Notes under the pieces: model-generated | What the model saw: only the letters and a program-made list of their open reading frames with translations | Told to the model about the DNA's origin: nothing | The model's database searches: none | Position numbers and translations under genes: made by a program | Shown: piece after piece, positions 1 through 8,085 of the stretch | Position numbering within the stretch: position 1 is the stretch's first letter | Layout of the letters: the number at the start of each line of letters is the position of its first letter | Source of the DNA: Nitratidesulfovibrio termitidis HI1 | GTDB taxonomy: Bacteria; Desulfobacterota; Desulfovibrionia; Desulfovibrionales; Desulfovibrionaceae | Length of the DNA stretch: 64,000 nucleotides | Direction of reading: 5' to 3' | Assembly (NCBI RefSeq): GCF_000504305.1 | Contig: NZ_KI632512.1 | Span: 3,004,220-3,068,219, forward strand

Positions 1-669
1 GATGTGGCCGATTCAGTGGATACGGTCGATTCGGTCGCGCTGGAAGGCGTGGCCGCTGCCAGTCCCACCGGTCCCGCCGGTCCAACCGGTCCCGCCGGGC
101 AGGCCGGTTCCAGCGGGCAGGCCGAAGCTCCTGCCCCGCCAGATCTGCCGGATGCGCAGCCGGGTTACCAGGAACCGGGTCCGCTACGGCCCCTGTCCAT
201 CCTGCTGGTGGAGGACAGCCCCAGCAACCGGCTGCTCTTTTCACTGTACCTGCGCGGGCGTCCCTGCGCCATCACCGAGGTCCACAACGGCGAGGAAGGC
301 GTGGCCGCCTACGCCGCCGGGCAGTTCGACCTGGTGTTCATGGACATCGAGATGCCGGTGATGGACGGGTATCGGGCCACGCGGGCCATCCGCGCCCTGG
401 AACGCGAGCAGGGCCTGCCGCACACGCCGGTCATTGCCCTGACGGCGCACGTGGTGGGTGAATTCCGCGACGATTGCGCGGCGGCGGGGTGCACCGGTTT
501 TCTGGCCAAGCCCTTTTCGCGCGGGGAATTGCTGCGCTGCATGGCCCGCCACTGCGGGGGCGGCGAGGCGGGGGGCGATGGCTGGTCGGCAGGAAGCGGC
601 CTTGCCGATGGTGGGGATTGTGCAGCCGGGGCGGATTCCCGGGCAGGGCAGGCTGGCCGGTCCGGATAA
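1..669 (+). CDS. Receiver (REC) domain protein, C-terminal part; probably the tail of a hybrid sensor kinase
   Basis: The reading frame is open from the first base, so the gene begins upstream of the window. Codons 2-62 are a Gly/Pro/Ala-rich linker containing collagen-like G-P-T/G-P-A triplets. Then follows a complete response-regulator receiver fold: acidic pair E71-D72 in LLVEDS, phospho-acceptor D115 in FMDIEMP, the conserved Thr in ALTAH and Lys in AKPF. A Gly/Ala-rich tail of about 45 residues ends at the TAA. REC domains accept a phosphoryl group from a histidine kinase. No output domain follows, and the receiver is preceded by a long linker, which fits the C-terminus of a hybrid histidine kinase. 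A stand-alone receiver with an unusual N-terminus is the alternative. Confidence 0.75.
   Translation, partial: DVADSVDTVDSVALEGVAAASPTGPAGPTGPAGQAGSSGQAEAPAPPDLPDAQPGYQEPGPLRPLSILLVEDSPSNRLLFSLYLRGRPCAITEVHNGEEGVAAYAAGQFDLVFMDIEMPVMDGYRATRAIRALEREQGLPHTPVIALTAHVVGEFRDDCAAAGCTGFLAKPFSRGELLRCMARHCGGGEAGGDGWSAGSGLADGGDCAAGADSRAGQAGRSG
64..126. repeat. Period-9 tandem repeat inside the REC-protein linker
   Basis: About seven degenerate copies of a 9-base unit with a CCGGT core. Because nine is a multiple of three, it reads as G-P-T/G-P-A collagen-like triplets. Confidence 0.8.
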
Positions 670-690
670 TCCGGTCGTTGCGGGTGTACT

Positions 691-719
691 GGCCCTGCGG
701 GTGATCTGTCGGCAGGGCC
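691..719 (+). terminator. Weak hairpin downstream of the REC gene
   Basis: An 8-bp stem (GGCCCTGC/GCAGGGCC) lies 22 bases past the stop codon with no T-run. It is a possible terminator between this gene and the oppositely oriented waaA. Confidence 0.35.
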
Positions 720-812
720 GGATGGCCGGTCTTGTCGGCAGGTTGGGGGCATCGGGCCCGGCGGCGGCCGGGCGGCTTGCTCCCTTGCTTCAGGGGGCCG
801 GGCGCGAAGGGC

Positions 813-2132
813 TCAGCGCAATCCGGCCACGGCCAGCACCACTTCTGCCGCCATGCGTCCACCGCCACGGCGGGGGGCCATCCATTCCTCGAAGCGATGG
901 CGTATCACCTCGCGTTGCAGGGGGCTGCGCAACTGTTGCAGCAGGGCCTCCGCCAGGGCATCGCCGTCGGCCACCTCGGCCAGCAGACCGGCCTCGGGCA
1001 ATCCGTCACCCACCCAGGCGAAATTCTCGCGCGATGGCCCAACGCAGGGCACCACCCCGTGCGTCAGCGGTTCCAGAAAGTTCTGGCCGCCCAGCCGGGC
1101 CAGCGAGCCGCCCACGAACACGGCGGAGGCGCTGGCGTACAGCGCGGCCAACTCGCCGAACACGTCCCAGACCAGCACCGTGCCGGGCGCGGACGCATCG
1201 CCGGAAGGCGGGGCCGTGCGCCGCGAGCGCAGTTCCCAGGGCAACCCGGCCTGCTCCAGCGCGTTCACCCAGGCGGGCACGCGGTGCATGTGGCGAGGGG
1301 CCACGGCGATGTCCGCGTCGGGACGTTCCCGGCAGATGCGCTCGACGACTGGCAGCAGGGCGGCTTCCTCTTCCTCGCGCACCGATCCCAGCACCACCAG
1401 CGGGGCGGCAGCCCGCAGCACCGTGCCCGCAAGGCCAGTCGAGCCCGTTGCGCCAGTCGTGCCAGTTGGGCCAGACGCACTGGTTTCCGGCAAGGCCCGG
1501 TCGAACTTGATGTTGGGCATGACCGAGGTGCGGTCGTGCCCGAACAGCAGGCCGAAACGCTGGGCGTCGTCGGGCGAGATGGCGGCGATGCGCGCCGGGG
1601 CCAGCCCGCGCCAGAAGTCGGGGGTGAGCAGATATCCGGCCAGGGTGCGCGGGGTCATGCGCCCGTTGACCACGGCCACGGGAACGCCCCGCGCCGCGCA
1701 GGCGGACAGCAGGCCGGGCCACAGCTCCGTTTCCAGCAGGGCCACGGCGCATGGGCGGGCCTGGTCCAGCGCGCGGCGCATCAGGCCCGGCTCGTCAAAG
1801 GGAAAGTAGCGCACCTGCACCCGCAGGCCGGGGCGGTGTGCGGCGGCCCAGTCACGGGCCTTTTCCAGCACCTCCACTCCCTGCCGGGTGCATGAGGTGA
1901 GCAGTACGGAGAACTCGCTGTCCAGATGGCGCAGCAGTTCCCACGCCAGATACGCTTCACCGCCGGAAGCCGCCTGCACCCACAGCCGGGCCGCCTCGGC
2001 CCAGCCGTCGGGCGCCAGGCGTTGGTCATAGCCTTCGGCCAGTCGGGCATTGCGGCGCAGCAGGGGGCGGGCCAGACGCCAGACGCCGCCGTAGACGGCC
2101 AGCAGCGCGGCGTGCAAGGGGTCGGGCTTCAT
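813..2132 (-). CDS. waaA: 3-deoxy-D-manno-octulosonic acid (Kdo) transferase
   Basis: A 439-residue GT30 family enzyme. It transfers Kdo from CMP-Kdo to lipid A precursor at the cytoplasmic face of the inner membrane. The N-terminal half carries the SGGE motif (Glu59, at the position of the catalytic Glu of WaaA) followed by the LLTSCTRQG and YFPFDEP stretches typical of the family. The C-terminal half has the nucleotide-binding GGSLARLGGQNFLEPL segment. Around residues 217-235 a Thr/Gly-rich insert, encoded by a 9-base tandem repeat, interrupts the domain linker. It follows the HD-domain gene by 79 bases in the same direction and probably shares its transcript. kdsD near 48 kb acts in the same pathway. 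Confidence 0.93.
   Translation of the reverse strand: MKPDPLHAALLAVYGGVWRLARPLLRRNARLAEGYDQRLAPDGWAEAARLWVQAASGGEAYLAWELLRHLDSEFSVLLTSCTRQGVEVLEKARDWAAAHRPGLRVQVRYFPFDEPGLMRRALDQARPCAVALLETELWPGLLSACAARGVPVAVVNGRMTPRTLAGYLLTPDFWRGLAPARIAAISPDDAQRFGLLFGHDRTSVMPNIKFDRALPETSASGPTGTTGATGSTGLAGTVLRAAAPLVVLGSVREEEEAALLPVVERICRERPDADIAVAPRHMHRVPAWVNALEQAGLPWELRSRRTAPPSGDASAPGTVLVWDVFGELAALYASASAVFVGGSLARLGGQNFLEPLTHGVVPCVGPSRENFAWVGDGLPEAGLLAEVADGDALAEALLQQLRSPLQREVIRHRFEEWMAPRRGGGRMAAEVVLAVAGLR
1434..1480. repeat. Period-9 tandem repeat inside waaA
   Basis: Five degenerate 9-base units with a GCCAGTCGT-like consensus. They add an in-frame T-G-x rich loop between the two GT-B lobes of WaaA. Confidence 0.75.
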
Positions 2133-2211
2133 GCGGGAACCTTTTGGCGGATCAGGGAAGAGAGGTGTCAGGGAGGGCGGTGACGGGCATCGCGCGGGCT
2201 GCGGCGAAGCC

Positions 2212-2985
2212 TCAACCCGCGTTGACCGTCAGTTCGCCGTTGCGCGGCACGGCATCGTGCAGGGGCATGCCCAGCCGGGTGGACAGGGCCTGCTCTATCT
2301 CCACGGCCTGCTCGTGCGATTCGCGGATGCGCTCGCGGATGCGTTCGGTGCGGCCATACCGTTCGATGAGGTCGTCAAAGCGTTCTTCCAGCGTTACCAG
2401 CTGGTCGTGCTTCACGCGCTTGTCGGCATAGATGATGATCAGCGGCATCAGCCACTCCGGCACGGCCACGTCCACTCGCCACGGCCAGTGCACATGGTGC
2501 ATCACCCCCTGGGCGATGCGCGGGTTGCCCGTTTCGTGCAGGGTCCACGCGCCGCCGAGCTGGGCGTGGTTGCCCCCGAAGCGGATGGTGTAGGCCTTGG
2601 CGATGTCGTGCAGCAGGGCGCTGGCCAGCACCGAGGGCAGGTGCAGGTCCGCGTCCCTAGCCAGGGCCGCGCGGGCCAGCGCCATGGCCATGTCGGCCAC
2701 CCTGTTGCTGTGGGCGCGGATGTGGTCGGGCATGGCGTAGCGGTCCCACAGGGTATGGCAGGCGGCCATGTCGGGCACGGGCCAGGCGTTTCCGGAACCG
2801 GCGAGCGCGCCGGGGCTGCCGGGGCTGGCGGAACTGGCGGAATTGGCGGAATTGGCGGAACTGGCGGGGTTCGGCGTCGCAAAGCTGAGGGGCGGCAGGT
2901 CGTCCGGCGTCATGCAGCGGACAGCAGCCGCCTCGCGCGGATTTTCCTCGTCGCCGGTAAAGGGCATACCCCCGGTGGCGGTCAT
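2212..2985 (-). CDS. HD-domain metal-dependent phosphohydrolase
   Basis: 257 residues from an ATG preceded by AGAGGAG at good spacing; upstream in-frame starts lack a ribosome site. The first 75 residues are variable and include an N-S-A/S-S-A low-complexity run. The HD domain starts near H92 (AHSNRV), with the hallmark H126-D127 in LLHDIAK, a His cluster at HHVHW (163-167) and D188 in IYADKR. HD proteins hydrolyse phosphate esters such as nucleotides using bound metal; the substrate here cannot be read from the sequence. It is upstream of and co-oriented with waaA. Confidence 0.85.
   Translation of the reverse strand: MTATGGMPFTGDEENPREAAAVRCMTPDDLPPLSFATPNPASSANSANSASSASPGSPGALAGSGNAWPVPDMAACHTLWDRYAMPDHIRAHSNRVADMAMALARAALARDADLHLPSVLASALLHDIAKAYTIRFGGNHAQLGGAWTLHETGNPRIAQGVMHHVHWPWRVDVAVPEWLMPLIIIYADKRVKHDQLVTLEERFDDLIERYGRTERIRERIRESHEQAVEIEQALSTRLGMPLHDAVPRNGELTVNAG
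2825..2870. repeat. Period-9 tandem repeat inside the HD protein gene
   Basis: Five copies of CTGGCGGAA with T/C variation at the first base. Read on the minus strand they give the N-S-A/S-S-A low-complexity run. Confidence 0.85.
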
Positions 2986-3568
2986 GCGGTCTCCTCTGGT
3001 GACGCGCGGGCGGGGCGGACCGTCGGATGCCGGTCCCGTGCGATGCGCCGCGCGTTCGCCACTTCCGCGAACATAACCACTGGCACGGCAAAAGGCAAAG
3101 CGCGTGCCGGGGATGCGACCTGCTGCCGGTCGGGACATGGCACGGGCTGGTAGGATGGCGCGCCGAGGACGGCGCGTTCCCGCCGTGCACCGGCGGAATT
3201 GCCCAACCGTGGCCGCGCCGCACCACTGGCCCGTGGGCAGGGGGGCATGCCACCGCCCGCGCCTGTGCTTCCGCCGCGTTGACAGCAGCCCTTGGCACGG
3301 CGTAGCACCATCGGGACACGGTGCGGAGGGCATGGGGTTGCCCGCGTAAAACCGTGCGGGCGGCGGGCCATGCCCCAGGGGCGGTACCGCCGTCGCGTCG
3401 CGCCTGCCCGGCCCATGGCCCGGCGGCGCATCATCGTCCGGCGGGCGGCCCGCAAGGCCCGTCCCTCAGCGGTCATCCGGGATTGTCCGGAACCATCCGG
3501 GACCAATCCGGGATTCTCCGGGGCCATCCGGGTTCACCGCCGACGCAGCGACAGGCAGGAAGACCAAC
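2986..3568. other. Intergenic region between the HD gene and hypD
   Basis: A 583-base divergent gap. From 3472 to 3533 it holds about six degenerate 10-base units ending in ATCCGGG or TCCGGG. I found no convincing promoter or RNA gene. A sigma-54-like TTGGCAC at 3292 has the wrong spacing. Confidence 0.6.
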
Positions 3569-4666
3569 GTGAGCGTGAATTTCTCCACGGCCTTCAAGGA
3601 CCCGGACCTTTCCCGCAGCCTTGTCGAGCGGCTGCACCGCGAACTGGACCGCCCCCTGCGCTTCATGGAAGTGTGCGGCACCCATACCGTGGCCATCTTC
3701 CAGAGCGGCATGCGCCCGCTGCTGCCCGCCGGGGTCAAGCACCTGTCCGGCCCCGGCTGCCCGGTGTGCGTGACCCACGAAAGCGAGGTGGCCGCCTACC
3801 TGCAACTGGCCGAAAAGCCCGGCGTGATCATCGCCACCTTCGGCGACCTGATGCGCGTGCCCGGCCCCGGCGGCGACAACCTGAAGCTGGCCCAGGCCAA
3901 GGGCGCGCGGGTGGAAATCGTCTATTCCGCCCACGACGCGCTGAAGCTGGCCGCCGACAACCCCGGCGACACCGTGGTGTTTCTGGGCATCGGCTTCGAG
4001 ACCACCGCTCCCACCGTGGCCGCCACGGTGCTGATGGCGCGGCAGCAGGGGCTGACCAACTTCTGCGTGCTCTCGTTCCACAAGCTGGTGCCGCCCGCGC
4101 TGCGCGCCCTGCTGGCCGACCCGGACTGTGCGGTGGACGCCTTTCTGCTGCCGGGTCACGTGTCCACCATTCTCGGCATGGAGCCGTACCGCTTTGTGGC
4201 CGACGAATTCCACACCCCCGGCATCATCGCCGGGTTCGACCCCGTGGACATCCTGCAAGCCCTGTTGATTATGGTGGAGCAGCGCAAGTCCGGCCAGTTC
4301 GCCATCGTCAATTCCTACCGTCGGGCCGTGGACGACGCGGGCAACCCGCGCGCGCGAGAGATTCTGGACATGGTGTTCCAGCCTGCCGACGCCCTGTGGC
4401 GCGGCATCGGCTGCATTCCCGGCAGCGGGCTGGTGTTCCGGCCCGAGTTCGAGCAGTACGACGCCATGGCCCGCCTGGGCCTGACCCTGCCCGAGGCCCG
4501 GCCCATTCCCGGCTGCAAGTGCGGCGACGTGCTGAAGGGCAAGATGCAGCCCTGCGACTGTCCGCTGTTCGCCAAGGCCTGCACGCCCGCCAAGCCCGTG
4601 GGGCCGTGCATGGTGTCCACCGAGGGCAGCTGCGCCGCCTACTTCAAGTACAACGTGGAGGCCTGA
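3569..4666 (+). CDS. hypD: Hydrogenase maturation protein HypD
   Basis: 365 residues from a GTG start with AGGAAG seven bases upstream. HypD is the scaffold, with HypC, on which the Fe(CN)2CO unit of NiFe hydrogenase is built. The diagnostic elements are present: EVCGTHT (Cys36), GPGCPVCVT (Cys64, Cys67), GIGFETTAP, and a Cys-rich C-terminus (GCKCG, QPCDCP, GPCM) that holds the [4Fe-4S] cluster. Length is normal. hypE follows after only 4 bases and its ribosome site lies inside the end of hypD, so the two are translated as a unit. hypC, hypA, hypB and hypF are not in the window. Confidence 0.97.
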   Translation: MSVNFSTAFKDPDLSRSLVERLHRELDRPLRFMEVCGTHTVAIFQSGMRPLLPAGVKHLSGPGCPVCVTHESEVAAYLQLAEKPGVIIATFGDLMRVPGPGGDNLKLAQAKGARVEIVYSAHDALKLAADNPGDTVVFLGIGFETTAPTVAATVLMARQQGLTNFCVLSFHKLVPPALRALLADPDCAVDAFLLPGHVSTILGMEPYRFVADEFHTPGIIAGFDPVDILQALLIMVEQRKSGQFAIVNSYRRAVDDAGNPRAREILDMVFQPADALWRGIGCIPGSGLVFRPEFEQYDAMARLGLTLPEARPIPGCKCGDVLKGKMQPCDCPLFAKACTPAKPVGPCMVSTEGSCAAYFKYNVEA

Positions 4667-4670
4667 TCGC

Positions 4671-5696
4671 ATGGCCGGTGATACGCTTCTTCTCGATTAC
4701 GGCAGCGGCGGCAAGGCCGCGCACCGCCTGATCGGCGAACTGTTCCTGAAACACTTCGACAACCCCGTGCTGCGCACGCTGGACGACGCCGCCCGGCTGG
4801 AACTGACCGGCCCGCTGGCCATGAGCACCGACAGCTACGTGGTGGACCCGCTGTTCTTTCCCGGCGGCGACATCGGCACGCTGGCCGTGCACGGCACCGT
4901 CAACGACGTGGCCATGCTGGGCGCGCGGCCCCGCTACCTGAGCTGCGGGTTCATCCTGGAAGAAGGGCTGGACATGGAGGTGCTGGAACGCATCGTCGCC
5001 TCCATGGGCAACGCCGCGCGCGAGGCCGGGGTGTGCATCGTCACTGGCGACACCAAGGTGGTGCCGCGCGGCATGGCCGACAAGGTGTTCATCAACACCA
5101 CCGGCATCGGCGAGATCATCGTGAACCCCTCGCCCAGCGGGCATTCCGCGAAGCCGGGTGACGCCGTCATCATCAGCGGCAGCATGGGCGACCACGGGCT
5201 GACCATCCTGTCGCACCGGGAAGGGCTGAACTTCTCCGCCGACGTGCGCAGCGATTCCGCCGCGCTCAACGGGCTGACCGAACGGCTGCTGCTGGAGGTG
5301 GGCGACATCCACGTGCTGCGCGACCCCACGCGCGGCGGCCTTGCCACCACCCTGAACGAAATCGCCGGGCAGTCGGGCGTGGTCATGCGCATCGCGGAGC
5401 GGGACATCCCCGTGCGCGACGCCGTGCGCGAAGGCTGCTCCTTCCTCGGCCTTGACCCGCTGTACCTCGCCAACGAGGGCAAGCTGATCTGCATCCTGCC
5501 GCAGGAAAAGGCCGAAGCCGCCCTTGCCGTGCTGCGCCAAAGCCCCCTTGGGGCGGACGCAGCCTGCATCGGCACCGTGCTGGCCGCCGATGGCGCCGGG
5601 CCGGGCCGCGCCGGACAGGTCATCCTGGAAACGCCCATGGGTGGTCACCGCCTGCTCTCCATGCTGGAAGGGGAGCAGTTGCCGAGGATTTGCTGA
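4671..5696 (+). CDS. hypE: Hydrogenase maturation protein HypE (carbamoyl dehydratase)
   Basis: 341 residues, PurM/AIR-synthase fold. HypE takes a carbamoyl group from HypF on its C-terminal cysteine, dehydrates it with ATP to a thiocyanate, and passes CN to the HypC-HypD complex. The invariant C-terminal P-R-I-C tail is intact and ends exactly at the stop. Also visible are the DYGSGGKA N-terminal motif, MSTDSYVV and HVLRDPTRGG. It is coupled to hypD and followed by a strong hairpin. Confidence 0.97.
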   Translation: MAGDTLLLDYGSGGKAAHRLIGELFLKHFDNPVLRTLDDAARLELTGPLAMSTDSYVVDPLFFPGGDIGTLAVHGTVNDVAMLGARPRYLSCGFILEEGLDMEVLERIVASMGNAAREAGVCIVTGDTKVVPRGMADKVFINTTGIGEIIVNPSPSGHSAKPGDAVIISGSMGDHGLTILSHREGLNFSADVRSDSAALNGLTERLLLEVGDIHVLRDPTRGGLATTLNEIAGQSGVVMRIAERDIPVRDAVREGCSFLGLDPLYLANEGKLICILPQEKAEAALAVLRQSPLGADAACIGTVLAADGAGPGRAGQVILETPMGGHRLLSMLEGEQLPRIC

Positions 5697-5735
5697 CGGC
5701 TGTGGGCTGATGGATAAGAAAAAAGAGTTTGAATA

Positions 5736-5771
5736 CGAGAGAGGGGGGCTTTGAAAAGCCCCCCTCTCTCG
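5736..5771 (+). terminator. Perfect 16-bp hairpin after hypE
   Basis: Arms CGAGAGAGGGGGGCTT and its complement around TGAA, 40 bases past the hypE stop. There is no long T-run on the plus side. It also lies downstream of the convergent antitoxin gene, so it may serve both strands. Confidence 0.75.
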
Positions 5772-5827
5772 TGCTCTCACCCCACAAACGTTCTGGTTGG
5801 GGGAGGCGCGCACCTGGCGGTGTGCCG

Positions 5828-6148
5828 TCACACCCGGCAGGCATCCGAGAACGGCGTGATTTCCACTTCCTTCCGGCCCGGCAGTTGCGCGGTGATGCGC
5901 AGCGTGCCGCCAAGGGCGTGCACGATCTGGCACAGGGTGCTGATCTGCATGTCGCCGCTGCGTTCCTGCTTGGAAACGGTGGCCTGCGAAACATCCAGTG
6001 CGGCGGCGAGCGCCTTTTGAGAAATACCGAGTCCCCGGCGCAATTCACGCAGGTTCATTTCCATGCGCAGTTCGGCGGTGCGCTTGCGGATGATTTCCCG
6101 GCGGTCTTCGGGCAGTGCGGCTATAACGGCGCTGAGCTTGCGGGCCAT
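5828..6148 (-). CDS. XRE-family antitoxin of a Gp49/HigB-like toxin-antitoxin pair
   Basis: 106 residues. A helix-turn-helix of the Xre/Cro type spans roughly residues 35-65 (GISQKALAAALDVSQATVSKQ), preceded by a charged helix. In this family (HigA-like, partner of phage Gp49-like toxins) the protein neutralises the toxin and represses the operon. An excellent AGGAGGG ribosome site precedes the ATG. The toxin gene lies upstream with a 12-base gap, giving the toxin-first order of hig-type modules. Confidence 0.88.
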   Translation of the reverse strand: MARKLSAVIAALPEDRREIIRKRTAELRMEMNLRELRRGLGISQKALAAALDVSQATVSKQERSGDMQISTLCQIVHALGGTLRITAQLPGRKEVEITPFSDACRV

Positions 6149-6160
6149 GTGATTGCCCTC

Positions 6161-6508
6161 CTATGGTTGCAACGTGGCAAGATGCCGGTCGTACCGGGCC
6201 TCGGCAACGGGAATCAGCCGATCATAGAAGCGGGCATCGCCAGCCTTGCTGCCGCCGACCAGCACCACGGCGTTCCGTAGCGGGTCGAAGGCGAAAAGGA
6301 AGCGGTACGGCTGTCGGCCAAGGCTGAAGCGCAGTTCCTTCATGTTCGGATGCCGGGAACCCTTGAGGGTGTCCACGTGGGGCCTGCCCAGCGAAGGCCC
6401 GGTTTCCCCCAGCAGCGAAAGCCGCGCCAGTAGTTCGTTCTGAAGCGGAACGTCGAACCCGTCGAACTCGGCGTCGAATTCATCGCAAAAGCTGACGTCC
6501 CATTTCAT
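6161..6508 (-). CDS. Type II toxin, RelE/ParE superfamily (Gp49-like)
   Basis: 115 residues. The opening MKWDVSF, the central GRPHVDTLKGSRHPNMKELRF segment and the RFLFAFD, GGSKAG and FYDRLIPVAEARYD stretches match the phage Gp49-like/HigB branch of RelE toxins, known as ribosome-dependent mRNA interferases. No ribosome site precedes this ATG. Instead a promoter (see the 6515-6543 entry) would place the transcript start at or within a base of the ATG, so translation may be leaderless. An upstream ATG in frame at about 6537 would lie in the promoter spacer and is rejected. Confidence 0.87.
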   Translation of the reverse strand: MKWDVSFCDEFDAEFDGFDVPLQNELLARLSLLGETGPSLGRPHVDTLKGSRHPNMKELRFSLGRQPYRFLFAFDPLRNAVVLVGGSKAGDARFYDRLIPVAEARYDRHLATLQP

Positions 6509-6514
6509 GTGCTG

Positions 6515-6543
6515 AAAATATAGATTGCAGTGCATATCGTCAA
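6515..6543 (-). promoter_or_regulatory. Sigma-70 type promoter for the toxin-antitoxin pair
   Basis: Read on the minus strand: -35 TTGACG (6543-6538), 17-bp spacer, -10 TATTTT (6520-6515). The predicted start is near 6508, the first base of the toxin ATG. Confidence 0.6.
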
Positions 6544-6561
6544 GCAGGGCGGACAACCGAA

Positions 6562-6593
6562 AAAGGTCGGCCACCCATGGGTGGCCGACCTTT
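6562..6593 (-). terminator. Rho-independent terminator of the exopolysaccharide gene pair
   Basis: Perfect inverted repeat with 16-base arms (AAAGGTCGGCCACCCA and its complement), followed on the minus strand by a run of five T. It lies 22 bases past the glycosylphosphotransferase stop and insulates the downstream TA genes. Confidence 0.88.
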
Positions 6594-6615
6594 GGCGTAT
6601 CGGGGAAAATGGCCT

Positions 6616-7965
6616 TTACCGCGCCCCCTTGGGAAACAGGATGACCCCCACGGTCTTGAGCACGATCTTCAGGTCCAGCAGGGGCGACATGTTCTTGATG
6701 TAGTACAGGTCGTACTCCAGCTTGTAGCGGGCGTCTTCTATGGAAGCGCCGTACGGGTAGCAGACCTGCGCCCAGCCGGTAACGCCCGGCTTCACGGTGT
6801 GGCGCACGTAGAAGTAGGGGATGACCTTTTCCAGTTCGCGCACGAACTGCATGCGTTCCGGGCGCGGGCCGATCAGCGACATGTCGCCGCGCAGCACGTT
6901 CCACAGCTGGGGCAGTTCGTCGATGCGCACCTTGCGGATGAACTTGCCCACCTTGGTCACGCGGGTGTCGCCCTTCTGCGCCCACACCGCGCCGTTCTTT
7001 TCCGCGTCCACGGTCATGGAGCGGAACTTCAGCACCGTGAATTCCTTTTCCTGCAGGCCCACGCGCTTCTGCCTGTAGATCACCGGGCCGGGCGATTCCA
7101 GCCGGATGACCATGGCGGCAATGGCCATGATCGGCAGGGTAAGCACCAGCAGCACGAAGGACGTCAGCACGTCGAACACCCGTTTCAGGCGTTGCATGGA
7201 CCCCTGCGTGTTCAGGTTGAAGCCGTCTTCCATCAGCAGCCATTCGTCGCGGATGAGGCTGACGGGAATGCGCCCGGCCACGTGCTCGTACAGGGTGCGG
7301 ATGTCCACCACCATCAGGCCGCCCAGCTTGGCGCGCAGCAGTTCGCGGGCGATGTCCTCGTCCAGCGGGGCGTCGGGCAGCATGACCAGCATGGTGGCGC
7401 CATGGCTGCGCGCGATGCCGATGGGGTCGTACGAGGGGCCAAGGCACGGCCCGGCGTCGGCGTCCATGTCGCCTTCGCCCACATAGCCCAGGATTTCGGC
7501 ATGGGGCATGCTCTGCGCCAGCAGGTTGCGGACCTTGCCCGCGCGGTCCACGCCCACCAGCACCACCTTGTGCCGGCTCATGAAGCGCTTGCCGATGCGG
7601 TGCCACACCACTCGCCAGGTCAGGCACAGGGCCACCACCAGCACCAGCAGCAGCACGAAGGTGGCCCGGTCGAAGCGCCAGCTTTCGAACGAATAGAAGG
7701 TGAAGCCGGTGGCGATGACCCCCAGAACGGATGCCACTGCCACGCGGGCCACGGAATCGCGGAAGTCTTCCTCGCCCACCGAATAGCAGTCCAGCACGTA
7801 GAACGAGAGCAGGAAAAAGAAGGTGGTGAAGAACGAGGCGCCCGTGTAGTCCACGAGCACGCTGTATTCGTCGGGCAGCATGGTTTCGCCGACCACGTAC
7901 AGCGCGATGAGGATGCACAGGGCATCCAGCAGGCGGAACAGGCCGTTACGGATATTGTCGTTCAC
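6616..7965 (-). CDS. Polyprenyl glycosylphosphotransferase (WbaP/WcaJ-type initiating enzyme)
   Basis: 449 residues. The N-terminal ~120 residues form several membrane helices, followed by a Rossmann-like region (about 125-235), another membrane segment (VLTSFVLLVLTLPIMAIAAM) and the catalytic phosphosugar transferase domain. That domain shows SPGPVIYRQKRVG, VLKFRSM, IDELPQLWNVLRGDMSL and IGPRPE. Such enzymes attach the first hexose-1-phosphate to undecaprenyl phosphate to start capsule, exopolysaccharide or O-antigen repeat units. It is the second gene after a glycosyltransferase (120-base gap) and ends at a strong terminator. Confidence 0.92.
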   Translation of the reverse strand: MNDNIRNGLFRLLDALCILIALYVVGETMLPDEYSVLVDYTGASFFTTFFFLLSFYVLDCYSVGEEDFRDSVARVAVASVLGVIATGFTFYSFESWRFDRATFVLLLVLVVALCLTWRVVWHRIGKRFMSRHKVVLVGVDRAGKVRNLLAQSMPHAEILGYVGEGDMDADAGPCLGPSYDPIGIARSHGATMLVMLPDAPLDEDIARELLRAKLGGLMVVDIRTLYEHVAGRIPVSLIRDEWLLMEDGFNLNTQGSMQRLKRVFDVLTSFVLLVLTLPIMAIAAMVIRLESPGPVIYRQKRVGLQEKEFTVLKFRSMTVDAEKNGAVWAQKGDTRVTKVGKFIRKVRIDELPQLWNVLRGDMSLIGPRPERMQFVRELEKVIPYFYVRHTVKPGVTGWAQVCYPYGASIEDARYKLEYDLYYIKNMSPLLDLKIVLKTVGVILFPKGAR

Positions 7966-8085
7966 GCATTCCTCCCGGAATGGATGGGAAATCTTTCGTC
8001 GCGTGGGGCTGTTGCGCCCTTGCTGACTACAGGGCTGTTTCCGGATTCGGACCTGACGGGCGAAAGGCCAATCTGGAGGCCGTAC

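Noticed and set aside
3288-3306. Sigma-54-like TTGGCACGGCGTAGCA before hypD
   Set aside because: Only 9 bases between GG and GC and no TTGC; spacing errors usually abolish sigma-54 binding.
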